From contig MNCI01009412.1 of assembly GCA_015680685.1 (NCBI GenBank), forward strand, positions 813,677-877,676: 64,000 nt of DNA. Direction: 5' to 3'. The translations under genes were made by a program, and so were the position numbers. The notes beneath the pieces are model-generated. The model was not told where the DNA came from and ran no database searches. It saw only the letters and a program-made list of their open reading frames with translations. Source of the DNA: Gnetum montanum (taxonomy: Eukaryota > Streptophyta > Gnetopsida > Gnetales > Gnetaceae). This document shows, piece by piece, positions 45,263-58,559 of this stretch. Numbering within the stretch: position 1 is the first letter of the stretch; every line of letters begins with the position of its first letter.

Positions 45263-48200
45263 GTGCCAATTAATGCACTTATTTTTGATATGCAAGATTA
45301 GAGTATGGACACCTAGAAGCAAATTAGTTTACCTTTGAATCTAAGTGGGTCACACAGTAATGTTGAATGATGTATTGATTCTAATTACCTAGATCTTAAG
45401 CTTGTGCATCTCATCAATCACATAACTTTAATAGAGAGACCTCTAGAGTTTCTTGAAAACCTAGTTAAGACCCTTGACATTAAAGCTAGAAATATTACCA
45501 AAGACTCTCTAGTTGAGGTTCCTTTCACAGGACACAATGGTAAGGAGAAAAAACTAAGACTATGTTTTTCACTAGAACCTCAATAGGCTCAAGACATCAA
45601 CAAGGTCCTATAACATAACATTAAGGCCTTTGTGTGATCATCTAAAGATATTCTAGGTTTAGACCCATGTTTAGTCCAACATAACATCATACTTGATCTT
45701 AGAATTAGACTAGTCAAGTAAAACATTTGTAAGATTAGACCTAATTTGGCCCAGTAGTTCATGATGAAATCATAAAACTATACCAAGCCAATTTCATCAA
45801 AGTTGTTTATTACATAGAATGGGTATTCAACATAGTGGTAGTTTCTAGGAAAAATGCAAGTATAAATATTTGCATAGATTTTTAAGACTTGAATAAGAAA
45901 ACAATCAAAGATGATTTTCCTTTACCTAGTATTAATCAACTTTTCGATACTATGATTGGACATGCCTTATTATCCTTTATGGATGGATTCTTGGGATACA
46001 ACTAGATTAGGATCAACTCAGTGTGATCTTCATGACTTCTTAGGGTACCTTTTATTATACTATTATCTCCTTAGTGCTAAAGAATGTAGGAACAACCTAC
46101 CAAAGAGTTGTGACATATAGCTTTAGCAACTATATCCTAGGCTTAGTCAACAATTAAATAGATGATATAGCCATTAAATCCAAAGTGACCAATGACCATA
46201 CACATGACCTAGACCTTGTGTTAAAAAATGTCTCAAATATTAGCTTAGGTTTAATCCTAATAAGTTTATTTAAGGTGTTAAAACTAGTAAAATGCTCTAC
46301 GTTTTAGTATCCAAAGTGGGGATACATGTTGATCTTGATAAGGTTAAGGCCATATCCAACTTGGTAATACCAACTAACCTTAAGGAAATTTGGGGATTGT
46401 GAGGTAGATTACAATTTATTTATACATTCATTACTAGGCTTATGGATAAGTTACAATAAATGAAATGCTTGCTTAAGAAAGGAGTTCACTATGAGTGGAT
46501 AGCTTAGAACTAATAAGCCTTTGAAAACATTAAGCAAGGGTTGGCACAACTATCAACAGTCTATCCTTTGCAAGAGGATAAAGCTTTTTACATCTACCTT
46601 ACTATCTTTGACACATTTATTACCTATATACTCTATTAGAAGTGATATGATGGAGTAGACTTACCCATATACTACTTAAGCCATGCATTAGTTGCCCATG
46701 AGACCTAATACACTGAGGTGGAAGAGTATTGTCAATCACTAGTCTTCTCATTAGAGAAGTGATGGCATTACCTCTTTAGGAGTTAGGTCAATACCGTTTG
46801 CAAAGATAATGTACTTATGATCATAAGAACTAATATCTACAAAAGTGGCCATATAACCCATTGAAAAGCCATAACAATGGAGTTTGACCTTAATTACATC
46901 TTCCAAGCCTTAGCAAAAGGTCAAGCTATAGTTGCACAACTCACAATCTAACTAGTTTATGACAATGCAACCATTGATTTCAAATTTATTGATGAACATG
47001 TTAACACTATTAGCCAAGTGCCCAAGAGATATAAGGTCCTCATGCACTTTGATAGAGCTTCAATTTCCCATGGGAGCAATGCCACTACCATCATAACATT
47101 CCCATCTAGCAAAATCCAACCCTTCACTTATCATTTTAAATTTTCATGTATCAATAATGTAGGAGAGTATGAGGGTTTGATTAGAGAAATGATGGTAGCT
47201 CATGACTAAGGAATAAATCACTTAATGATCAAAGGTGATTTACAACTTGTGGTTAACCAAACAACTAAGGTTGCTAAACATTAGCAACCTTACTATGACC
47301 TAGGAAAAAAATTGCTACAACAATTTACTAACATCCATATTCAACATGTACCATAAAATAAGGACACCATAGAAAATTCCATTGCAATACTAGCTCTTAG
47401 TGTGATGCTAGATGTGTTTAGCAAGTTTCCCACCTTGACTATGAACTATGCTATTCCCACCATGTAGAACATTAGGGATAACTTCATAGCCATATTTCAT
47501 ACTGCTCCTATAAAGGACTGGTATGATGATATTAATTTTACCTTATGCATGATGAACCTTCATAATTCCTAACTACTACTCAAAAGAACATTATACATAA
47601 ATGATTAGAATAGTATGTCATAGTGGACGATAACACATTATGTCGATGGTCCTCCAATGGCATATTATTAGTATGCTTGAGTATAACTGAAGCCCACATA
47701 GTCCTAGAGTAGGTTCACAAGTGTGTATGTGGGAGAAATATAGGACCTAGATCCATGGATGCTAAGATTAAATGACTAGATTGTTATTGGTCCTATACAA
47801 AAAGAAACTGCCTATAGAAGGCTAAAACTTATAATACTTGCCAACAGCATAGCAACCTGATACATCTATCATCAATTGATTTAGATACCACTTAGATAAC
47901 TTGGCCATTTCAACTATAAGGCTTGGATATCATTCAATCTATAATTCCTAACTCTTCTACAATGCATAGCTTTATCATCACTACAATTGAATACTTTATA
48001 GAGTAAGTTGAAGCTATTCCCTCAAGGAAAACAACATCTCAACAAATCAACAATCTCATACTTGATAACATAGTAGCCTATTTCTATAGACCTATAACGA
48101 TAGTCATAGATAATGGACCATAATTTAGTAGCTAAGAAATGAAAAAATTTTGTCACGGCCTAGGAATTAAGCATTCCTTTGCATCTCCATACTACCTTTA

Positions 48201-48726
48201 AGCTAATGGACAAGCTAAAGCAAGCAATAAGGCCATCATAAACTTTCTTAAAAGGATGTTGAACAATATCAAAAGCAAGTGGCATGAGTGGATTATCCAA
48301 GTATCTTTGGCCTATCAAATAACATTACAAATCATAACTGGTGTAATCCCATATAGCCTAGTTTATGATTCTAAAGATATTTTACCTCTTGAATTACAAT
48401 TTCTATCACTCTTAGTATCTTTGTCAAAATTCATCAATGATGAACAAAACTAGAAGCTATGTATGATGAACCTAGACTCTGTGGAGGAGCAAAAAGCATG
48501 AACACTTGCTCACATCGAGTGACACCAAGAGAGACAAAAATAGTAACACCACCATAACTTGAACAAACATAAGATCAAGGAAGGAGAACTAATCCTCAAA
48601 TCCATCCATGAGCATATGGACAAATTCTTAGCCAACTGTGAAGGACCTTTCTTGTTCACTAAGGCCTATGGTAATGAGTTAGACAATCTAATCAATTATT
48701 CCTATTTAAAACCTTACTACATATAG
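45263..48726 (+). pseudogene. pol: pol of element D (RT, RNase H, aRNH, integrase; decayed)
   Basis: Starts after TCTAG at 45261-45262 with VPINALIFDMQD, matching B. Then LDIKARNITKDSL, QHNIILD, RT (SFMDGF at about 45977; the YVDD region is degraded near 46150), RNase H (HALVAHE), aRNH (HFDRASIS, GEYEGLIR, about 47035-47400) and integrase (DNGP at about 48110, NGQA, SLVYDSKDILPLELQ). It ends LKPYYI-TAG at 48724-48726, the same end as B and C. Dense stops and indels; older than B by eye. Confidence 0.85.
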
Positions 48727-49787
48727 CCCATGAGAATCAATAGCTAACATCAAACAATTTCAACAAACAATAACAAGTGAGCTTGCATGACTTTTTTTTA
48801 TACAATAGATGAACTATGAAATAATGTAACAATTCTAACCTATGGTATCCTAGTTTGCTAATCATTTTACATGGCCTTATACATTGCACTATAACAAAAT
48901 GTTTTCTTTAGTTGGTTTTCTTGTTTTGTTGTAGTTGTACTTGTAAGGTTAAGCCTAGAGTCATTGTGAAGGTGCAACTAATTGTGATAGGAAGTTACCA
49001 TATTACATCAATATGAAAGATTTGGTGGGTTTATCTTGCCATACCAAGAATTCTTGTTTCACATCCTTGGCATTATCACTCCTTGAGTCCAACCCCATAG
49101 CCTTATTATAACCTTCCTTACCCTAAACAACAATGTTATCTAGCGTTTTACACTCATTCATTGTGATCATGTGACATCCCTTCATTATGCTTTACAATCA
49201 AATTCATTAAAATCTAACACACCTCATCCAATAGGAAAATCATTAAGTCCATTGAGTTTAACATACCTCATTCAATGGTAAAACCAAATCAAAACTGTCC
49301 TTGCTAATGCAACCCAATGAAGGTTTCACCCCATAATAAAAGGAGGCAAGGAAAGTAAGTTACCAAGAAGCTGAATGGTTAGTGAAACCCAAAAGAATAA
49401 ATCAATGGCTCCAAGCATGTAAAGAGAGGATCGTAATGCCCAAAGAAACCTTTAAGTGAATTATTTGATCCTCAAATGCATTGCCAAGTAATCAACACTT
49501 CAAAACATGATGTGCAAAAAGTCCATTGATCAATCAACATGTTAGTGCCATATCATAGTTATGATGTCAACATTTAGAACTCATTGTTAACCCCATAATA
49601 CTTTCCTATATCAATGATAGCACTTACCATCACCTTATTCCATCATCACAAGAACTCTTTGGCATGGTTTGACACTAGTGAATCAAGCATAGAGAGGGAA
49701 TGCTAGTGATAGACATGGACTAGTGTTTTGTATTCTTTATCAATATCTCTTAGGTCAAGCCTCCAAACATCAACAAAGAGAAGTCAA
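48727..49787 (+). other. 3' non-coding region and PPT of element D
   Basis: No gene. A T-rich tract with acceptor-like TTGTAAG|GTT at about 48945 parallels 31935 in C. The end CATCAACAAAGAGAAGTCAA (49768-49787) is the PPT block shared with B and C. Confidence 0.5.
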
Positions 49788-51191
49788 TGAAACACCACAA
49801 AAACCTCATGTTACAAATTGTAATTTCCATTTTCCAACTTAAGGCAAGATTTTATTGTAAATGTAAGACTTGTAGTCCATGAGCTATAATCTCGCATACT
49901 TTGGATTTTGGGGCTAAAACTTACCTTAAAATTTGTTATTGCCTCACTTTCCAAGTGGAAAAAGTTACCTCATATCTATATTTGTGCTTGGGAAATCTTA
50001 AAATTCCTTGGGCATGGTCACTATTACCATTTTTATGGGTTTTTGTAGGGGTATAGCCTCAACTATGCTAGAACCATCTACCTTGCTCCCAACATAGATG
50101 GAATTGTTGAAATTTTTCATTTCTAACCTAGCATAGTCACCACAAAACCTAGCGAGGATGCAGTGTTGGAATTTTTGGGATTTTCTATTTCTATTTCCAT
50201 TTTCATTTTCTTGGCAATGGCCAACATAATCATCCCAACTCTTTAGTAGTTGTAGGATGGCTAGCATACATAGCATTTTCCATAGTTTCTAGTAGTTTTT
50301 GGTTGATTCCAGCAACTTTTTTGTAGTCCACTAAAATCAACAAAGTTAGGATGATGTCAGCATAGTAATGAAAGTTTGTTTACCATTTATAATAAATAGA
50401 TGGGCTTTGGTGTCTATAGTGTATTTCAAACTTATTATAAATGGTAATTATGCTAAAAATTGTAACTGTTACTACTTGCAAATAGACATAAATCTGCTAG
50501 TAATCATGATAGTGATGCATAGATCCAAAAATAGCAATTCTAAAACCCATATAAATCCAACGTAAAGACCCTATTCTGATTTCCAACTTTGAGCATTTTT
50601 CATAACTTGAAACCATTTTGCAACCTAGATAGCCTTTGTACCCTTACAACCCCTTTGAGTAAAACTGGTATCTACGTTGGACATAGAGACTTCCAACATG
50701 GTACCACTACACCAAAGGTAGAATGTCATTTGTAACCATAGATGTAGATCTTGGTGGAAACTAGTAGGGAGTTTCTAGAGCTAGGGTTGGGAAGCATCCA
50801 AATCATGGAGTTTTAATTATAGATCATAGGCTCCAACAAACTTCAAGCTTCTTCATGCAACATCTTATGTAGTTAGCACAAAATATGTACTTTTTGAACT
50901 TGCTACTTTATCTTCCATTTCAATAAAGTCGTAGTTAATTATTGTGCAGATTTGAGTTCACATTTTCATTTCTGTCTTTCTCCATTCTGCATATACAATT
51001 CCATTTCTATTTACATTTTTATTTATTTTTTTGTTTCTATTGAAAATTTTGTATGTCTTTGGGTGATCAACTAGACCATATAAGATGCCTTGAATCCCAT
51101 TTATCAAAGGCCCTTAGGATTCTAGGGTAAAACTATTTTGATGCCTGGGATATTTTGGTTTCTGTTCAAGCAACCAAATTTTCTAGGTCCA
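49788..51191 (+). mobile_element. 3' LTR of element D
   Basis: Starts TGAAACACCACAAAAACC like C's LTR. TATA-like TATAATAAATAG at about 50390. The U5 block GATCAACTAGACCATATAAG (51065-51090) matches B's GATAGACTAGACCATTTAGG. The end is placed at GTCCA by alignment and is uncertain by some tens of bases. Confidence 0.65.
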
Positions 51192-51929
51192 ATAGGCTTC
51201 AACTTAGTAATTCTTTCATGTTGAAGAAAATGAATTCAAAAGTGCCCAAATGAATGGAAGATCATACTTTTATGAAAATTCCAAAAGCTAACATATAGTA
51301 ATTCAAATCTAATTTATAAAAATAAATGTACCACTCATTAAATTTATCACAAAACCTTTTATAACTTATGTAACCTATAATAAAGTCAACAAATCATGTT
51401 AAAAACATTTAAATTAAAATAACACATAGCATAACTATTTAAATTAATTAAAATAATACCATCCTACTACAAAATCCACTCATTCCATCATATGCCTCAT
51501 ATGCCTAGTATCATAGCCTTCATGGAAGCCTACCAAAATCATCCATCATGTTAGTGCATACTAGGTAGAAGTATATAATTAAATAATCCATGAAATTAAA
51601 TATACATGAACATAAAACATAATATATATGAATGAATTAATAAGTGCACTCAAAGGTATAACATAACATGCAAAGCATAAATAAGAAGAACCCACAAAGT
51701 AGATGTACCAATATAAGCATCCAATACTATAGCTTATTACATGTGTGATCATGAATCATTTACAAAGTATGCTCATATACAAACACTAAATTAGACATAG
51801 ATTGTAAAATTGAGAAAATAAAACTAAATTATTATGAATCCTAGCTTTAAAACATGATAAAATACATAAAATTGAAAGCAACATTGATGGTTCACATTAG
51901 AACATATCTTAAATTATTTTCAACAATCC
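51192..51929. other. AT-rich sequence, nothing recognised
   Basis: Low-complexity AT-rich DNA between the D LTR and the copia fragment. It could include the copia 3' LTR, but no pair was found. Confidence 0.4.
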
Positions 51930-53445
51930 CTCCTTTAGAGTGACAAGTGTGAAAATCATGAAATTTGAACATTGGAGATCATGATCCTTTTTATAAATCT
52001 TTGTTATGTTAGTTATCTTCATTTAGTTAATTCTATGTTCTTTAAGAGGCTTTGTTAAAATATTAGTCAATTGATCAATTTTTAGAACATATTTAGGCAG
52101 TGCATTCCCCTCCATTTTAGATATGATGAAAAAAAATATTTTGAATCTACATGCCTTCACTTTCTATGGATAACATGCTTTCTTGAAAATTAATTAGTAG
52201 GTGTATTATCAACCAAAAGTTAAATGGAAAACTTCACATTAAAACGCAAATGTGTAAACAATTTTTTCAGCCATAAAATGTGTCATAACACTAAGCCATT
52301 GAGATAATTTTATTCTCACAAAAGGATAATGAAACAAAATTTTGATTCTTAAATTTCCAATGAATAAGATTAGGTCCATTATAAATAATATCACATGATA
52401 TGGTGCTTTCTTCTTCAACATCATCACCTTAATAAACAATAGTAAATTCATGAAAATTACCCAACTCCTTTCTTAAATTTAATGTAAAATTCAATAGTTT
52501 CTTAGACATATCTAATCATATGTTTCAATGCATTTAAATAATTAAGTCTTTGCTCTTACATGAATCTACTAAGATATGATATATCATATTCAAGTCAAGC
52601 CTATGATAACATAAAAACTAGAAAGAACCAAAGATATCTCTAAATAATTTAATATTAACAAATGAAGAATCATCCTTCATCTTTAACTTGATATTTGGAG
52701 GCAGTGATGTAGTAGCAATTGTTGTATCCTTTTGTTCGCAATTTTTAACAATGATTTTAGCAAATTTTATTTGATTAATCCTGATACATTTATAATATTG
52801 ATCAATATAAATTCCAAGAAACTATTTAATGGCTTCAAAGTCATTTCAAATTCACTAATCCTGACCTTCTTAAAATTAGTGAGCAATTTTTAATAATTTG
52901 ATGAAAACAACAAATCATCAATATACATAGAAATCATATTATGCTTAAAATAAAGTGTGAGATTAAATAAAAAATATTTATATCCACTTTTAAGAAAAAT
53001 CGTTTATTCTATGGAACCAAGTTCTTAGTGCTTACTTGAGTCCATAAAGTTCTTTGTTTAACATGCACATCTTGTGCTCTTCTCCTTGAATTTTAAAACG
53101 TTCAGGCTGTAAAACATAAACTTTTCTTCTAAAATACCATTTAAAAATCTTGAATTAACATCCATTTGATACAATTTAACATCAAAATGAGCAATAATAG
53201 AAATAATTTATTTGGTTATTTCAAAACTACCAACTAGTGAAAAAATCTCATCATAATCAATGACATTTCTTTGCTTGAAAACTCTAGCTACCAATCTAGA
53301 TTTGTATAAGAAAACATTATCACATTTATCATACTTAGTATTGAACACCCATTTTATATGAATAATATAATTATCATAGAACTTATAAGGGGGAATGAAT
53401 AAGTTCCCCAAACAAAATTTGAGAACCACAAAACTCACACTCAAT
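51930..53445 (-). pseudogene. pol: Ty1/copia pol fragment (RT and RNase H)
   Basis: Minus-strand reading in order: HIKWVFNTKYDKCDNVFLYK, RLVARVFKQRNVIDYDEIFS (RT start), VYVLQPERFKIQGEEHKM, YGLK then TAG (YGLKQAPR region), a MYIDDLLFS-type catalytic block near 52915, WKFKNQNFVSLSFCE (RNase H) and QLTNILTKPLK near the end (about 52060). This is the classical copia order, different from the Ty3 elements around it. Integrase and gag are absent. Many stops and indels. Confidence 0.8.
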
Positions 53446-54480
53446 GTTTACATGGTTTTCCAACTTTGGTACATTCACATTTGGAGGGTAGAATCCATGC
53501 ACACCTCTAGACATTGTTTCTCAAAAATGTTGTTTGAAGGAGACCACATCCTATACAAGCTCAAAGATCCACTCCATAGTGTTTCATCACTACAAAATCA
53601 CTCAACTCCACAAGTTTCAAACAAGCTTAGAATGTGGTTTCAAGGATCCCACTAACTTTACAAATTGATCTCTGCTCCAAAGTGTTTTTATACTATACAA
53701 ACACTTAATCCTATAGGATCCTAACAAGCTTAATGATGATACCTTCTCATAAGAAGCAAATCAACCCCAATGGAGCAACAAAAGGGAAACAAAATCATAA
53801 GGAAAGAATGTAACTCAAATTATAGGTCCTTGTACTTTGAACCATAAATTACAATCAAGTAATCAAATGATTTTTACAAATGAGGTACACAAGTACAATA
53901 TACAATGATATCTTTGATAGTGAAAATTCATCTACAACACTACACAATATCCAAAAAAGGAAACTTTTCTTCTAGCCTCAAAGTTTCTAAATTCACCTTG
54001 AAATTGATGCAACGACTATCTAATGGCTAGTGTAGATGTCTTCTTCAAGATTGGGATGTCTCTCTAAAACTAACTTCAATTCTGGGAAGACGTCTCTTCT
54101 AAAAATGAAATGTCTATATGGAGACATCTTTTTTTAAAAGGATACATCTCCTATTTTTGAAAGATTTCTTATCTAAGTCAACTTCACTTTGGCCAAAACA
54201 TCTTCTACTTCTAGGAGATGTCTTCTCTACTTTTGAACTTTGATTCTCAAAACTTCCTTTTACTAATTTAGCTTTCTCTTGATCACTGGAGCATCTCCAT
54301 TTGTCTTGCAATCCTTGTACTTATCCATGATTCCTTAAGTTCTTGTATTTTTCACTTAGACATCTTCATACTCATCCATGCTCCCTTGAGTATAGTATTT
54401 ATTCATGACCTATGAAAACATCATAGGCCACAACATTCTATGTTGTTCATTTCCTTAAGGTTTTGACATAGAAAAAGAAC
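53446..54480. other. Unassigned, probably LTR-like sequence
   Basis: Contains a phrase of the copia-LTR kind (AATGTTTACATGGTTTTCCA, near 53440) and short direct repeats of GACGTCTC/GATGTCT words around 54030-54240. No paired LTR was found, so the assignment stays open. Confidence 0.3.
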
Positions 54481-55980
54481 AACAATCTCCCACTTTCTGG
54501 TGATGTCAAAAACTTAAGAAAATGGATGAGTTGATAAACCAATAAACAATACAATTACCAAAAATATTAATATGTATATGTTCTAGTGGAAGCCAAGGAA
54601 GAGGTTCCAAAGCTCATGGCACAAGGTAGAGATTGTATAAAATTAAATGATACAATGTGATGTAAAGGCAAAACTTGCCTCCACAAAAGTGCATAACCAT
54701 TTTTCTATACCACAACTATTCATACAAGCTATCCACATACTATTCATCCACAAATTATCCATATAATACAGTCACTAATACATTCTTAACATATACAAAA
54801 CCACATATGTGAACTTCCCATCATGCTGATATCTTTCCATTTTTGAACATTAGCAAAAGTGAGAGAGAGCACCTACGGATGCTAACCACTTACCTTGGTT
54901 AAATCATCAAAATCATCATTTGAAGTGGCTATAGCTCTAGATGGTGTGTACGTCTCCTCCTCATTATCATTATTGCTAGTGCTAGTGTTGATCACACACT
55001 ACTCAATATCATCATCTGAATATGGGATCTAGATAGGGGCCTACCTTGGACAAATATTTAGATGAAAATGAGATGAAGTTGGTGGATTTAGTTGAACAAG
55101 AGCCTCCTATGAAGATGAGGAAGCTCCCTTCCTCTAATAGGTAGTGTCATCACTAGGCCTCCATTGGGACAAAGTGCCCAAGATGCTCTTCATGACTTGC
55201 TGCACAAATAATATAGGAACATTATCCTAAGGTGAACACAAGGTCTAGGCTACATGGAATCTTGATGCTCCTTGTGAACATGTGCCAGTGATGCATCTAG
55301 CTTAGAATCTAACTTATTTCCTAAGTTATAGGCCAAGGAGGGTCTAATAGCTATAGAGTATTTTAGAGGAGTAGGTATGTCCTCCTCATTATTAGAAATA
55401 GAAGGAGTGGTAATCACCTTAAACTACTATCCATCAAGAGGAAGAGGTACACTAGTAACATCCATTCTCTTATGCAAGTAAGAGAGATTCCTATCAATCA
55501 TCCTAAAAGTATGAGGAAATGGTAGAAGCAACTTCTTCAAGGATGATCTCATCTATCCACTAGTAGATTGGGACCTACTCAACTAAGGAGGGATTTTGGA
55601 TGATAATGCTACTATCTTCTTTTGTGATGGTGGTGCCGTGGTGTTGGGTCTTTCTTCATCTACATGTGAGGAGCTCCTCTTCTCTACATACTCCCCAATG
55701 CTCCTATTCCATATGAGCAAATGCATCTTTGTAATGGAAACACCTCTCTAATGGATCAATAGGTTGATGATATGATGGTGCCCAAAGATCCTCTCTTTGG
55801 TGAACATGATGAACATGTCATGGCAAAGAGTATGGCCCAAGTCTAGTGGTTGTCCTATAAGTAGGCAATAGAGAACAAAAGCTTGGGGTGACAACAAATA
55901 ACTATAGCTTTCCCCTTTTATAATAATCTTATATAGGATAATAAGGAACAAGGTGGTAGCATTTTGTGACATCCTATTCT
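54480..55980 (-). pseudogene. Decayed transposon-type ORF, possibly spliced
   Basis: Starts near 55972 (MSQNATTLFLIILYKI). The block LLSPQAFVLYCLLIGQPLDL then HHIINLLIH resembles the plant transposon protein type in which a short RAxLLY-ILxGxxI-like segment is followed by a helical block. Downstream is an acidic stretch (about 55030-54893, NDNEEETYTPSRAIATS) ending in a good donor, AAG|GTAAGTGG. Many stops lie between. It is on the minus strand, so it is not the antisense gene expected for minus-strand element E. It may be the antisense gene of another, otherwise lost element. Confidence 0.35.
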
Positions 55981-56195
55981 TATAAATTTTTCTTCTATCA
56001 AAAGATACTAACTCATAACATTTTTTATGTAGTTACTATATAGTCAAAACAAGCTATAATTTGATGCAAACAAGCATAAATGACAAAAATAATGGGTTTT
56101 TAGATTAAGTAAGCTACAAAAGGTCAAATATTCCCATTCCTAGCATGCATGAACTAGTATTATAGCATTTGGGTACCTTGGAATATATTCATAGT

Positions 56196-56400
56196 GTATG
56201 AGGCCTAGTGGGGTAGTGTGTGGACACCCTAGGTTAGATTGTGGGTGTATGACGCCTAGTGGAGTAGTGTGTGGGCACCCTAGGTTAGATTGTGGGTGTA
56301 TGAGGCCTACTGGGATAGTGTGTGGGCACCCTAGGTCAAATTGTGGGTGTATGAGGCCTAGTGCAATAGTGTGTGGACACCCTAAGCCAAGTTGTTAACA
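56196..56400 (+). repeat. 51-bp tandem repeat, four copies
   Basis: Units start GTATGAGGCCTAGTGGGGTA and contain GTGTGTGGACACCCTAGG. A 66-aa ORF of four 17-residue repeats is its by-product. Looser words (GTATGAG, GTAGTGTG) continue to about 56760. It may be the promoter-side region of E's antisense gene. Confidence 0.85.
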
Positions 56401-58559
56401 TATGAGGATTGTTGTGGCATCTTGTGAATAGTCTCACTTAGGTGGTCAACATGTTTAACCTAGCATAGTAGCTTCTAAGCATTGTTGATTGGGTTATAAG
56501 CTTGTTTGGGCTTGTATGATAGCATATGGATTGTATGAGGTAGGTTCACAACTTCTTTGGCCATTATAAGTAGCATGTGAGTAACATTGACCAGGTTAAT
56601 AACTTGTTTTTGTTAAACAAGCTAGCCCATATGTTTGTGTACTGTATGAGTAGCACATGGGATTAATTTCATAGACAATTTCACATGCACAATGTTTTCG
56701 ACACTTAGTTGATTTTTACGAGCTCCATGGAGTCCACTAGGTAGTGTGTGGGAGCTTGATGGACAACATTTGAGATAATAAAAAATTAAATTTCCAAGAT
56801 ATGATAGTATATAAGGTTAATTTCACTGCCCTATCATGTGGACTCCTAGGTATTTTTGCTCATGACATGTGAGGCCCATATATTATCAAAATTAATCATG
56901 TTAATAGCTTGTGAACTAGAAAAATAAAATATTTTACCAAAATCCAACATATGAATCTAATTTCATTTTTTATTTCCCTTTACTATAAAGTGGAATCTTG
57001 GAAATTTTTGGCCATGTTTTGTAGGGTCCACACATCATCAAAATTGATCATGTTGGCAATGTGTGGAACTAGAGAAATAAAAATCTCCATCAATGATAGC
57101 CTATGATGGTTATTTCATTCTTCATTTTTCATCCACGACATGTGATGGGTAGTTCTTGGTGTATGAGACAGTTCATGTGCAACATGTGAACACCAAGAAG
57201 AGGATTTAACCAACAAGGTCCAGTGTATGAAGTTGATTTCAGTCTTAATTTCACTACTGTATTGTATGAGAGCTAAACTTGGGATTATAAACTCATCTAC
57301 ATAATGTATACAAGCTAATTTGGTCCTTTTATACCTTTTATGATCACTGTGTTGAAGAAAACCTTGTAATTTTGAGCTTATCTTTGCATCAATCAAAGGT
57401 AGAACTTCTAAAATCTAGCAACGATGTTGAAGAAGAGGGGATCAACAAGCTAAAATCTTGGACTACAATAGGAAAAGGTGATTGTAAGGACTATGTTAAG
57501 GCTTTTCAACCCATATATTTTTGAAAAAATCTTCATCAATGACTTTCATGTACCTATTTTTCCTATATTTTCCTTCATTTTTCTATCTTAGATTGGCAAC
57601 ATTCTCAGTTTTTTCTAGCTTGGATGTGATAGGAATTTGGTTTTTCATCTACATAGAATGAATGTATGGGGGTTTATGTAGTCATAGGAGTGACTTCGAC
57701 ATTTTTATATTTTTTATGATGAAGATTCATATTTTTTCTTGGTCACATGTGCAACGTTCTAGCTTATTTAGGCTATTATTCATCATTTATACCATTTTTT
57801 ATGCAAGATTGATAGCATTCGTGGATTCTTGGCCTCATAAGGTTAGCATCCTTAACCTCTAGAAAGGGTAAGAGCACTATAAAAGTGTTCTAAATCATGT
57901 ACATGTTTTTAAATTTTTTCTTTGATTTTTTCTATGATTTTTTGGCATCAAATTAAGTTTTCTATGGCCAAAGATTAGTATTTTGGTGAAATTTTGCCAA
58001 AATTGATCGCATTTTAGGTTTTTCCCATGCTTGGGAGAATTTTTTTAGTTTTTCTTGATTGAATTACTACATTTACAATTTTTTCATGGTCAAATTGCTA
58101 TGAATCAAGGTTTTTCAGTGAAATTTTGATGAATTTAGGGTTCTTCTACACTTGTATGTTAGGTTTTAGATGAATTTTATGTTTTTCTAAAAATGTTCAA
58201 TGTATTTATGATTACAAATAATTTTTTACAATTTTTTTCATAGCCTTAGGGGCCTACATTGGTTAATTTTGGGTTGGAATATAGAGTTTTCAATTTTCTT
58301 TTGGTAAATTATTTTAGCATTTGAGTTCTTAGGGCTTTGATTAGGCATTGTGAATTTTTTCTGGTTCTATTATCACCATATTAATACCTTGGACCTACAA
58401 GAGTAGTGTATGACCCTCCTTGGCATGATAGGATAGTGTCCAAGGCACTTTTGGATTTTTTGGATGGGAGGAATGATAGTGTATAAGCCTTTGGAGTCAT
58501 AAAATCTTGCATTTTTACCTATATCTTTCCACATTCTTAGTGTTCTAGACTATTTGGGC
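56401..58559. other. AT-rich interior of element E, no gene supported
   Basis: By position between E gag-pro and its missing pol, an antisense gene on the plus strand would be expected here. An ATG near 57430 (MLKKRGSTS) is only a weak candidate. T-rich runs fill 57880-58560. Confidence 0.3.

Larger units (their letters stand above)
40776..51191 (+). mobile_element. Tat element D, right half
   Basis: Parts: antisense exon 1 (41990-41869) and promoter, repeat-rich spacer, acceptor and pol (45263-48726), PPT, 3' LTR (49788-51191). Its gag-pro and 5' LTR must lie to the left of element A, outside the window. It is heavily decayed and is the outermost host of the nest. Confidence 0.7.

Noticed and set aside
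53208-53444. 78-aa minus-strand ORF as a cellular gene
   Set aside because: Its KWVFNTKYDK and DYDEIFS blocks are the start of copia reverse transcriptase.
56198-56398. 66-residue Cys-rich repeat ORF
   Set aside because: By-product of the 51-bp tandem repeat (17 codons per unit), no start context or homolog in the other elements.
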